Shown here in pieces: positions 1 through 4,506 of a stretch of 6,067 nt of DNA (positions within the stretch are counted from its first letter, which is position 1; each line of letters begins with the position of its first letter). The DNA is from Selenomonadaceae bacterium (GTDB lineage Bacteria; Bacillota; Negativicutes; Selenomonadales; Selenomonadaceae). The position numbers and the translations under genes are program-made. The notes beneath the pieces are model-generated. The model was given only the letters and a program-made list of their open reading frames with translations, ran no database searches and was not told the origin of the DNA. Location: contig JAFXOC010000026.1 in assembly GCA_017529085.1 (NCBI GenBank), positions 1-6,067 of the forward strand. Direction: 5' to 3'.

Positions 1-16
1 CACTTGATATTATAAT

Positions 17-250
17 TTGTTTGCAAGGCAACACCATTATGGTTGGGACAAATTTTGCGCCAAGAAACGCCACCGGCATGTGCCGGAGGCAACTTTACTT
101 ATACTTGCAGCTATTGGTGGCAGTATTGGAGCAATGGCAGCAATGCGGCTTTTTCGGCATAAGACTTTGCATTTGAAGTTTAAGTACGGCGTGCCGTTGA
201 TATTCGTCTTGCAGATTGCCGGGGTTGTATATTTGCATTTGCCGAAGTGA
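17..250 (+). CDS. DUF1294 family small membrane protein, 5' end uncertain or lost
   Basis: Function is unknown. DUF1294 (YsdA-like) proteins are small bacterial membrane proteins of about 85-115 residues. The family hallmarks are all visible: YGWDK near the N-terminus, VPEATLLILAAIGGSIGA around residues 22-40, the FRHKT motif at about residues 46-50, and the hydrophobic end GVPLIFVLQ. Two membrane segments are likely, at about residues 26-43 and 58-74. The start is doubtful. The TTG at 17 has no ribosome binding site, and an in-frame TGA lies at 5-7. Family members normally begin with another hydrophobic helix, and YYN just upstream of the TTG resembles the end of it. The gene may therefore be cut by the window edge and carry a nonsense or frameshift change. 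A TATAAT at 11-16 is a perfect -10 match, but it lies too close to the TTG to support this start. The stop is 14 nt before the next gene's GTG, so the two may be cotranscribed. Family call sure, start unsure. Confidence 0.7.
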   Translation: MFARQHHYGWDKFCAKKRHRHVPEATLLILAAIGGSIGAMAAMRLFRHKTLHLKFKYGVPLIFVLQIAGVVYLHLPK

Positions 251-253
251 GAT

Positions 254-259
254 AGGAGG
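254..259 (+). promoter_or_regulatory. Ribosome binding site of the DUF169 gene
   Basis: A full AGGAGG lies in the short gap after the DUF1294 stop. Its 8-nt spacing to the ATG at 268 decides the start in favour of ATG over the adjoining GTG at 265. Confidence 0.7.
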
Positions 260-267
260 AATCGGTG

Positions 268-987
268 ATGGAAAGCAAAATTGCTAAATACCTTCATTTG
301 AAAAATCATCCCGTAGCTATTCTTTGGACGGAAGAAATGCCGAAGGAAGCCATTCATTTTCAAGAAAATAAATGGGGTTGCGTAGTGGCGCTACTCAAAG
401 CCGCATCCCAAGGAAAAATCACTGCGGCTACCAACAATACGACGGTATGTCAGGGTGGCAAGGTAGGTCTTGGCTTTCAAGGCTACGAACACGGAAGAAT
501 CGAATACTTTCTTTCTACTGGGAATAAAAATGTTCCCAAAGGCGAACGTTACAAAAAGACCCCCGAACTGGCGCGAATTTTTACCGAGACAATTCCTCAG
601 GTTAATGCCGGCAATTGTCTTGTATTCAAACCGCTCGACATGGTGACAGAGGAGGAAAAGCCGGAATGCGTTTTCTTTCTCGTAGACGCCGACCAAATTT
701 CCGGACTTATCACCCTTTCCAATTATGACAAAGAAACCCAAGACAGTACGCAAATACGCTTTGCCTCCGGGTGCGCTCAAGCGGTACTTTATCCCCTTTA
801 TGCCGCGCAAAAAGGCGAGAGCACTTGCTACATAGGAATGACCGACCCTTCGGCGCGAAAAGTTATCGACAAAAACGAGCTTTCTTTCAGTATTCCATAT
901 GGACGATTTTTGGAAATGGAACGGGAAGCCGACGGGAGCTTTTTTACTACCGACACATGGGATATTATCTCAAGGCGTATTCCATAA
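268..987 (+). CDS. DUF169 family protein (COG2043-like)
   Basis: A complete protein of 239 residues, the usual size for DUF169, a family with no established biochemical function. Family features in order are: HPVAILWTEE near the N-terminus; WGCVVALLKAASQGK with Cys38; NNTTVCQGGKVGLGF with Cys61 and the Gly-rich turn; a central strand region FKPLDM; FASGCAQAVLYPLY with Cys169; and SFSIPYGRFLEME near the C-terminus. The conserved cysteines are the notable feature and could bind a metal or cofactor, which is inference. There is no signal peptide or membrane segment, so it is probably cytoplasmic. A GTG at 265 directly precedes the ATG at 268. The AGGAGG at 254-259 lies 8 nt before the ATG but only 5 nt before the GTG, so the ATG is preferred. 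It follows the DUF1294 gene closely and may share its transcript. Nothing suggests damage. Confidence 0.85.
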   Translation: MESKIAKYLHLKNHPVAILWTEEMPKEAIHFQENKWGCVVALLKAASQGKITAATNNTTVCQGGKVGLGFQGYEHGRIEYFLSTGNKNVPKGERYKKTPELARIFTETIPQVNAGNCLVFKPLDMVTEEEKPECVFFLVDADQISGLITLSNYDKETQDSTQIRFASGCAQAVLYPLYAAQKGESTCYIGMTDPSARKVIDKNELSFSIPYGRFLEMEREADGSFFTTDTWDIISRRIP

Positions 988-1052
988 ACACAAAATCGGA
1001 AGGTACTATGTTCGAGTCGGAAAAATGTTGAAATCAGCAATTTTGTTATAAC

Positions 1053-1058
1053 AGGAGG
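1053..1058 (+). promoter_or_regulatory. Ribosome binding site of the truncated polymerase gene
   Basis: AGGAGG, 8 nt before the ATG at 1067. The translation signal is intact although the gene behind it is not, which suggests fairly recent truncation. The 988-1066 gap shows no convincing promoter or LexA-type operator. Confidence 0.65.
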
Positions 1059-1066
1059 CGTAGTAT

Positions 1067-1408
1067 ATGGAGAAACGAGCGTATATTGCAATTGATTTAA
1101 AATCATTCTATGCCTTCGTGGAGTGTATCGAGAGAGGACTTGACCCTTTTACCACCAACCTTGTGGTAGCTGATGAAAGTCGCACCACCAAAACCATCTG
1201 CCTTGCCGCAAGTCCCGCCATAAAGAAATACGGCGTACCGGGAAGGGCGCGACTTTTTGAAGTGGCGCAAAAAATAAGGGACGCAAACTATATCCGCAAA
1301 ATCCCTCATTCCGTTGGTTGTCCCTGTAATCCCGTCCGTTGCCTCAATCAGTTCATAGCCGGACGGCGCAATATCGCTTTGATATTTATGGTACATATCG
1401 AGATATAA
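1067..1408 (+). pseudogene. Y-family DNA polymerase (UmuC/ImpB/DinP type), 3'-truncated
   Basis: Only the N-terminal piece of a translesion DNA polymerase is present. Residues 1-74 match the start of the Firmicutes UmuC/ImpB-like branch: YIAIDLKSFYAFVEC carries the first catalytic Asp (D10) and the steric-gate region. It is followed by ERGLDPFTTNLVVAD, SRTTKTICLAASPAIKKYG and GRARLFEVAQKIRDAN. Intact members have about 400-500 residues. The rest of the palm (including the later catalytic SIDE motif), thumb and little-finger domains are missing. After residue 74 (about position 1288) the frame runs for another 39 codons to a stop at 1406-1408. That tail (IRKIPHSVGCPCNP...) does not resemble the family, because it is antisense to the truncated gene arriving from the other side. 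The start is secure: AGGAGG at 1053-1058 is 8 nt before the ATG. The product cannot be an active polymerase. Such genes are common on plasmids, integrative elements and prophages. Confidence 0.85.
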
Positions 1409-1547
1409 ATTGTCTTTCCAAGAGCCATAGAGAGTGAACACAACGAAATTGTCAATCCTGCCTCCCACAGACCCCGAGCGATAGAAACAAATTCTCTTTC
1501 CCTCGCGCGTAAGATGCGACAGATAAGATACCAAATTTTCCTGATCG
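1300..1547 (-). pseudogene. Displaced 3' part of the 2129-1452 membrane-protein gene (out of frame, end lost)
   Basis: This stretch is read on the minus strand in the frame one base away from the upstream gene. It gives about 82 residues that look truly coding: DQENLVSYLSHLTREGKR, then RIDNFVVFTLYGSW, DNLYLDMYHKY and SGYELIEATDGITG. It has no start codon with a ribosome binding site. It joins naturally to residue 194 (Gly) of the gene ending at 1452 if one G is removed from the GGGG at 1548-1551. The restored protein would then be about 275 residues or more. The left end is not a natural stop: the frame continues into the antisense of the Y-family polymerase fragment at about 1289-1306. The original C-terminus is therefore missing. 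I do not recognise the family. The frameshift is inference from protein-like composition, and a sequencing error would give the same picture. Confidence 0.5.
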
Positions 1548-2129
1548 CCCCGTTATAAATCCAACCATCTGCGACAGCGCGCATATTGCGTCATTATGAT
1601 CTTTCAGTTGAAATAAAATCCGGTCTTTTCCGTCATCCGTTTCAACCACAATAACATATCTATCGTAAATTTTACGGACATCAGAGGTAACGCCGTATCT
1701 TTTGCGTACCCTTATCGGAGTTATATCTTTCACATCGTCGTAAGTGTAAAGTTTCGCTTCTTCCTTGAGTTTTTCAATGCTTTGATTTAATAGTTCCCTG
1801 TCTGCATACGGGTATTTCTCTACGGGTATCATCAATTTAAATTCGTCTTGTTCCCTTTGCCACGCTTGTTTATATTCGTAGTCATAAGCGTTTTTCAATT
1901 TTTCGGATTCGCGAATTTGACGCAAGAGTTGTTTATTTACCGTCATGTGATAAAGCAACCATCCCCAACCGTAAAAAAACCATGCTGCCGCTTTAATCCA
2001 TAAAGGTATGATCCAAAATATAAATCTTAGCGCAAGCAACGAATATTTTATCAATACTTCGATAGCTGTCATGCCAAAGTAGAGAAGCAAACAAAGAACC
2101 CCAATAAGACCCATGATAACGCCGAACAT
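1452..2129 (-). CDS. Unrecognised membrane-anchored protein, frameshifted near its C-terminus
   Basis: I do not recognise this 225-residue product. Residues 3-60 are strongly hydrophobic and rich in aromatics (LLLYFG, LRFIFWIIPLW, WFFYGWGWLLY), which suggests two closely spaced membrane helices or a hairpin. Residues 66-130 are charged and helical, possibly coiled coil (NKQLLRQIRESEKLKNAYDYEYKQAWQREQ). Residues 131-190 look like a compact alpha/beta domain with a strand DRYVIVVETDDGKDRILFQL. The start is supported by AGAAGGTG at 2138-2145, 8 nt before the ATG. It is the second gene of a minus-strand operon, starting 29 nt after the upstream gene stops. The last ~31 residues (after Gly194) are probably out of frame, because a better coding frame continues next door to about 1300. 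A cytoplasmic domain held at the membrane is the likely topology. Function unknown. Confidence 0.6.
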   Translation of the reverse strand: MFGVIMGLIGVLCLLLYFGMTAIEVLIKYSLLALRFIFWIIPLWIKAAAWFFYGWGWLLYHMTVNKQLLRQIRESEKLKNAYDYEYKQAWQREQDEFKLMIPVEKYPYADRELLNQSIEKLKEEAKLYTYDDVKDITPIRVRKRYGVTSDVRKIYDRYVIVVETDDGKDRILFQLKDHNDAICALSQMVGFITGRSGKFGILSVASYARGKENLFLSLGVCGRQD

Positions 2130-2137
2130 TATATTTT

Positions 2138-2145
2138 CACCTTCT
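2138..2145 (-). promoter_or_regulatory. Ribosome binding site of the membrane-protein gene starting at 2129
   Basis: On the minus strand this reads AGAAGGTG, 8 nt before the ATG at 2129-2127. It lies in the 29-nt gap between the two minus-strand genes and supports their being one operon. Confidence 0.6.
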
Positions 2146-2158
2146 TTTCCCTCGTCAC

Positions 2159-2662
2159 TTACCTTCTCTTTTTATCAAAAGAGGGGCACTCGTAAATATG
2201 CTCCGTTGTCTTGTATTCTACTGTTTCCAGATTGACAGAACCGAATTGCACGATGTATACCGTATACTTTCCATAGATTTTATCGCGGAATACGATGGTT
2301 TCATTTTCATCTATAGCCTTTTCGTACACAATCGGCTGATTCATTCTTTCTCGTCTGTCACCGCTTGACGTGTTTTTTCGCCTTGCTTCCATTTCCTTTG
2401 GCGTTAATCCGTAATGCTCCCAGCGACGGTTTTCCTCCCAATACTCTTTTATAAATTTTTCCTTATCACAATATAAATTGGGATATTTCTTTAACGGAGC
2501 GTCGTATCCTTTGTTGTAAGCGTCCCTTTCCTCTTTTGCGTAATCTCTCGGATTTTTTTCCATGTCTATGATTCGCTTATATGCCCACTCAAAGCCTTTA
2601 CATAAGAAAAACAGCGATTGAAACGCCGATTCTACGAATAAACATAAACACTCACCCCACAT
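2159..2662 (-). CDS. Unrecognised protein, first gene of the minus-strand operon
   Basis: A 167-residue protein whose family I do not recognise. The N-terminus (WGECLCLFVESAFQSLFFLCKGFEWAY) is moderately hydrophobic and could lie in or on the membrane, though it is not a clear signal peptide. Next comes a charged helical section, KNPRDYAKEERDAYNKGY to KEKFIKEYWEENRRWEHYG and LTPKEMEARRK. The C-terminal ~60 residues alternate in a beta-rich way (NETIVFRDKIYGKYTVYIVQFGSVNLETVEY). That layout, hydrophobic N-terminus, charged helices and a strand pair with IYxxY then VxIV, loosely parallels the next gene (IYDRYVIVVE), but I cannot claim homology. The start is the ATG at 2662, with GGGAG at 2670-2674; a TTG two codons upstream at 2668 is less likely. 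It lies just behind a strong promoter (2691-2719) and is divergent from the WYL-like regulator, a common layout for a regulated target operon. Confidence 0.6.
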   Translation of the reverse strand: MWGECLCLFVESAFQSLFFLCKGFEWAYKRIIDMEKNPRDYAKEERDAYNKGYDAPLKKYPNLYCDKEKFIKEYWEENRRWEHYGLTPKEMEARRKNTSSGDRRERMNQPIVYEKAIDENETIVFRDKIYGKYTVYIVQFGSVNLETVEYKTTEHIYECPSFDKKRR

Positions 2663-2690
2663 ACACAACTCCCATATCTATTCTTGAGCT

Positions 2691-2719
2691 ATTGTAACCG
2701 AACCGAAAGCGAATGTCCA
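2691..2719 (-). promoter_or_regulatory. Sigma-A type promoter of the minus-strand two-gene operon
   Basis: Read on the minus strand, the -35 box is TGGACA (2719-2714) and the -10 box is TACAAT (2696-2691), with an ideal 17-bp spacer. Each box matches consensus at 5 of 6 positions. The spacer holds a tandem ACCGA-type repeat (AACCGAACCGAA on the plus strand, 2696-2707) that could be a regulator contact. Transcription would begin near 2684, about 22 nt before the ATG at 2662. Confidence 0.65.
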
Positions 2720-2726
2720 TCGCCTG

Positions 2727-2767
2727 ATAGCCAGACCCGTAAAAAGTTACGCATCTAGGCATAGCCA
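2727..2767. repeat. Seven-base direct repeat between the divergent promoters
   Basis: ATAGCCA occurs at 2727-2733 and again at 2761-2767, 34 bp apart, about three helical turns. One copy lies 7 bp outside the minus-strand -35 box and the other 2 bp outside the plus-strand -35 box. The symmetry of placement suggests a regulator site, but seven bases can repeat by chance. Confidence 0.3.
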
Positions 2768-2769
2768 TA

Positions 2770-2798
2770 TTTACACACAGTCCTTTGCTTGTTATACT
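2770..2798 (+). promoter_or_regulatory. Sigma-A type promoter of the WYL-like regulator gene
   Basis: The -35 box TTTACA (2770-2775) and the -10 box TATACT (2793-2798) are separated by exactly 17 bp, each one mismatch from consensus. Transcription would start near 2805. That leaves an unusually long leader of about 190 nt before the ATG at 2995, or about 100 nt before the ATG at 2909. It lies back to back with the minus-strand promoter at 2691-2719. Confidence 0.65.
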
Positions 2799-2813
2799 AA
2801 AGCCACATGATAT

Positions 2814-2860
2814 GGGGTTGATGTAAGAGGGGATTTTTTTGCTCTTTGCAGGAGAACCCC
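2814..2860 (+). other. Possible leader stem with two alternative partners
   Basis: GGGGTT at 2814-2819 can pair with AACCCC at 2855-2860. The same CCCC can instead pair with GGGG at 2829-2832, which is followed by an A and a run of seven T. The two pairings exclude each other. No T-run follows the CCCC side, so it is not an ordinary intrinsic terminator. The structure is weak and may be chance. Confidence 0.2.
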
Positions 2861-2908
2861 GCTAATTGTAGAACAAGGTATAAATAGAAGCGAAAGGAGC
2901 CGATGGGC

Positions 2909-2929
2909 ATGGACTTGGCGACGGATTGA
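2909..2929 (+). other. Micro-ORF or frameshifted N-terminus ahead of the regulator
   Basis: AAAGGAG at 2893-2899 is the best ribosome binding site in the leader. It sits 9 nt before the ATG at 2909, which reads only six codons (MDLATD) to a TGA at 2927-2929. An ATG two codons earlier (2903) is spaced too closely. The TGA overlaps a TTG at 2926 that opens the regulator's frame. This is either a coupled leader peptide or the true start separated from its frame by one base. Confidence 0.3.
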
Positions 2930-2952
2930 ATCCTTTCGCTACCAAAGATTAC

Positions 2953-2965
2953 GAAACGACGTTTC
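2953..2965. promoter_or_regulatory. Perfect 13-bp palindrome, candidate operator
   Basis: GAAACG and CGTTTC flank a single central A, giving a perfect 6-bp inverted repeat 29 nt before the ATG at 2995. Its position downstream of the promoter would suit autoregulation of the regulator by roadblock. The binding protein is unknown. Confidence 0.25.
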
Positions 2966-2994
2966 AAGATATTAGGCGGGGGTGTAAGGCTATT

Positions 2995-3810
2995 ATGACG
3001 GATATGAATACGCCGGAAAAGAAAAATCCGAAGAAACTGGCGGTATTCTTGTTGGATGCGCTGATGGACACGGACGCAAGCCATACCAAGACTACGGCTA
3101 TGTTGCAGGAAGAAATCCGCAACCGCTGGAAAGAAATTTCCGGCAAGGACGACACATTGTCGGAGAAAACCATACAAAATCACATCAAGGACTGGAACGA
3201 GTCGGAACTTTACTCTATCAAGAGCAATAAGGGCGGCAACAACCGCGGGTACTATATGGACGAATTCCCCATTGAGGCAACAGATATTTCTCATACCGAA
3301 GAAAACCACAAGCGCATGGCTGCAGGCGAGCCTCCCATTATGTCGAAAATCGAAGCGTTGAAACTTTTTGCCCTTGACCGCTATGCGCGTGAAAATGTTT
3401 ATATGTACCACAACGACGCGCCTCCCGCCGATATAAAGTTGTTTTTCCGTGAAGATTCCCTCGAAACCGTAATATCACAATTCGGATTAGACAAAGATCG
3501 CATCGAGTTTGGTAACGTAACATCGTACTTTACGGACGGCGAACAAGTTTGCACCGCCACGGTTACGGCGCAGCCAAACGAGGGTTTATATCAGTGGCTC
3601 TTACAGCACAGCAATCATGTAATAGCCGTAAAGCCTGATTATGTGCGAGAAGAAGTGCATCGCCGCCTGAAAACCGCGCTTATGGGCATTGAAAGCTACG
3701 AAGACGGCACTGAGGATATTGACGAATACGCCAAGTCGAGCCGTTTAGCCCACGATGTTATGATGCAACACCGAATGGGCGTGGATATGCGGATTATTAA
3801 GTTTGAGTGA
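2995..3810 (+). CDS. WYL-family-like transcriptional regulator lacking the WYL core
   Basis: A 271-residue DNA-binding protein related to the HTH-WYL-WCX family. Residues ~10-88 form the winged helix-turn-helix: KKLAVFLLDALMDT, then TKTTAMLQEEIRNRW, the recognition helix region LSEKTIQNHIKDW, and the wing ending in NNRGYYMDE. Residues ~120-230 match the C-terminal WCX part: LFALDRYARENVYMYHND, PADIKLFF, then GLYQWLLQHSNHVIAVKPDYVREEVHRRLKTAL. Only about 40 residues separate these parts, where relatives have well over 100 including the Sm-like ligand-sensing WYL core. IEATDISHTEENHKRM resembles the last strand of that core, so an in-frame deletion near 3260-3275 is likely. The start is chosen at ATG 2995 (GTAAGG 5 nt before; ATG 3004 also possible), because KKNPKKLAVFLLD is a typical N-terminus. 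The same frame is open from a TTG at 2926. An acidic tail follows the WCX domain. It is divergent from the minus-strand operon, its likeliest target. Confidence 0.75.
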   Translation: MTDMNTPEKKNPKKLAVFLLDALMDTDASHTKTTAMLQEEIRNRWKEISGKDDTLSEKTIQNHIKDWNESELYSIKSNKGGNNRGYYMDEFPIEATDISHTEENHKRMAAGEPPIMSKIEALKLFALDRYARENVYMYHNDAPPADIKLFFREDSLETVISQFGLDKDRIEFGNVTSYFTDGEQVCTATVTAQPNEGLYQWLLQHSNHVIAVKPDYVREEVHRRLKTALMGIESYEDGTEDIDEYAKSSRLAHDVMMQHRMGVDMRIIKFE

Positions 3811-3959
3811 GTGGATTTTGTGGAGGTGGTGAATGTACTGATTTTAGTAATTGGCTAAATATGCCGAATGATTTTTCAGTCGTTCTAAAATTTTATCAAT
3901 GGAAAGGAATGATTTTGTATGGAAGAAGCGGCGCACAACGCAACTTATTCCGAAACTGA
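3807..3959 (+). CDS. Possible small ORF of 50 codons overlapping the regulator stop
   Basis: The GTG at 3807 overlaps the regulator's TGA (3808-3810) in a GTGA arrangement, which often signals translational coupling. The 50-residue product contains a protein-like stretch, DFSNWLNMPNDFSVVLKFYQWKGMILYG, and ends at 3957-3959 inside the next gene's 5' end. A strong GGAGGTGGT at 3822-3830 lies within it, 5 bp before an ATG at 3833 that stops after two codons (ATG TAC TGA). A shift of one base from that ATG would enter the same protein-like frame. It may therefore be the decayed start of a small gene rather than a live one. I do not recognise the product. Confidence 0.25.
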   Translation: MSGFCGGGECTDFSNWLNMPNDFSVVLKFYQWKGMILYGRSGAQRNLFRN

Positions 3960-4113
3960 AATCAAAGGCGATATTTTAAGAATGTATTCGTCGTCGATTT
4001 ATCAGAAACTCAACGAGTATTATCGCAAAGAGGATATTTTCTCCATTATCAATAAAAGCCGCGATGAAAATACCCATAGCGATTTTTTGGCTTGGTTGTT
4101 TGACAGCCATTAG
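3919..4113 (+). pseudogene. PD-(D/E)XK nuclease superfamily protein (PDDEXK_4-like), N-terminal fragment
   Basis: Sixty-four residues that match only the beginning of the PDDEXK_4-type family: EDIFSIINKSRDENTHSDFLAWLFDSH corresponds to the conserved N-terminal helix motif (relatives: I-F-x-I-L-...-S-R-x-E-x-x-H-S-x-F-L-A-W-L-x-D). Complete members have some 300-400 residues, with the catalytic D...(D/E)xK residues further on, all absent here. The stop falls directly after the motif, so the fragment is inactive. The start has AAAGGA at 3903-3908, 10 nt before the ATG. It follows the regulator by about 110 nt on the same strand and may once have been cotranscribed with it. At its 3' end it meets the minus-strand portal fragment, marking a recombination joint at roughly 4110-4170. 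This protein family occurs in restriction and phage-defence contexts. The family call rests on a short motif. Confidence 0.65.
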
Positions 4114-4170
4114 GTTTACCTTTCTACCTGCATATCATTAAAATTTGCCGAGGATATGTTAGTGTATTGG

Positions 4171-4506
4171 TTAGCCATTTTGACGCCCGACCGCGTAACC
4201 CGCCATTCTGCTTTGATAATCTCCGCGAAGTAAACCATCGACATTGAATTTTATAAAATACTTTCCTCGCTCGGCGGGATTTATAAGAGCCTTTTGGAGC
4301 GACTGTTCCCAACGAACAACCCAAGGAGTTAATGTATACTTTACATATTCAAGAGATTGTTGCTCGATGTTGTTGAACGAGGATTTTTCAAGGTCGCCAA
4401 TCATATGGGGCGGCACTCTGAAAAGTCTCGCTATCTCGTCTATCTGAAATTTTCTTGTTTCCAAAAATTGAGCTTCCTCTGGTGGTATTGTCATCGGTTG
4501 GTATTC
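4171..4506 (-). pseudogene. Phage portal protein (HK97 type), internal to C-terminal fragment
   Basis: A piece of the portal protein, the dodecameric ring through which tailed-phage DNA enters and leaves the capsid. Family-typical stretches read EYQPMTIPPEEAQFLETRKF, IDEIARLFRVPPHMIGDLE, NNIEQQSLEYVKYTLTPWVVRWEQ and FNVDGLLRGDYQSRMAGYAVGRQNG. Intact portals have about 400 residues; the first ~250 are missing. Family similarity stops upstream of EYQP (about 4506), where AT-rich sequence next to the recombinase begins. The longest ATG-initiated reading is 107 codons from 4494. At the other end a TAA follows QNG directly, although relatives continue QNGW(L/M). A WLTN reads in the neighbouring frame, so a small deletion is likely there. 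No ribosome binding site or neighbouring phage structural genes are present. It is a prophage remnant, not a functional gene. Confidence 0.85.

Noticed and set aside
391..810. A 139-codon minus-strand open frame inside the DUF169 gene
   Set aside because: The plus strand carries the conserved DUF169 motifs; this is a complementary-strand shadow.
771..1031. An 86-codon plus-strand frame overlapping the end of the DUF169 gene
   Set aside because: It is out of frame with a well-supported gene and has no start signal. Its last codons (ATG at 1008, MFESEKC, with GGAAGG upstream) could be imagined as a leader peptide, but seven codons without other support are not enough.
1040..1055. TATAAC upstream of the polymerase fragment as a -10 box
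   Set aside because: No -35 box lies at a good distance, and the start of transcription would fall on the ribosome binding site.
1103..1300. Continuation of the minus-strand frame through the polymerase fragment
   Set aside because: This part is antisense to residues 1-74 of the Y-family polymerase, so only the portion to the right of about 1300 is likely to be real coding sequence.
2797..3411. A 204-codon minus-strand open frame opposite the regulator gene
   Set aside because: It is antisense to the wHTH region, which has clear family similarity on the plus strand. Its own product has no recognisable motif and no ribosome binding site.
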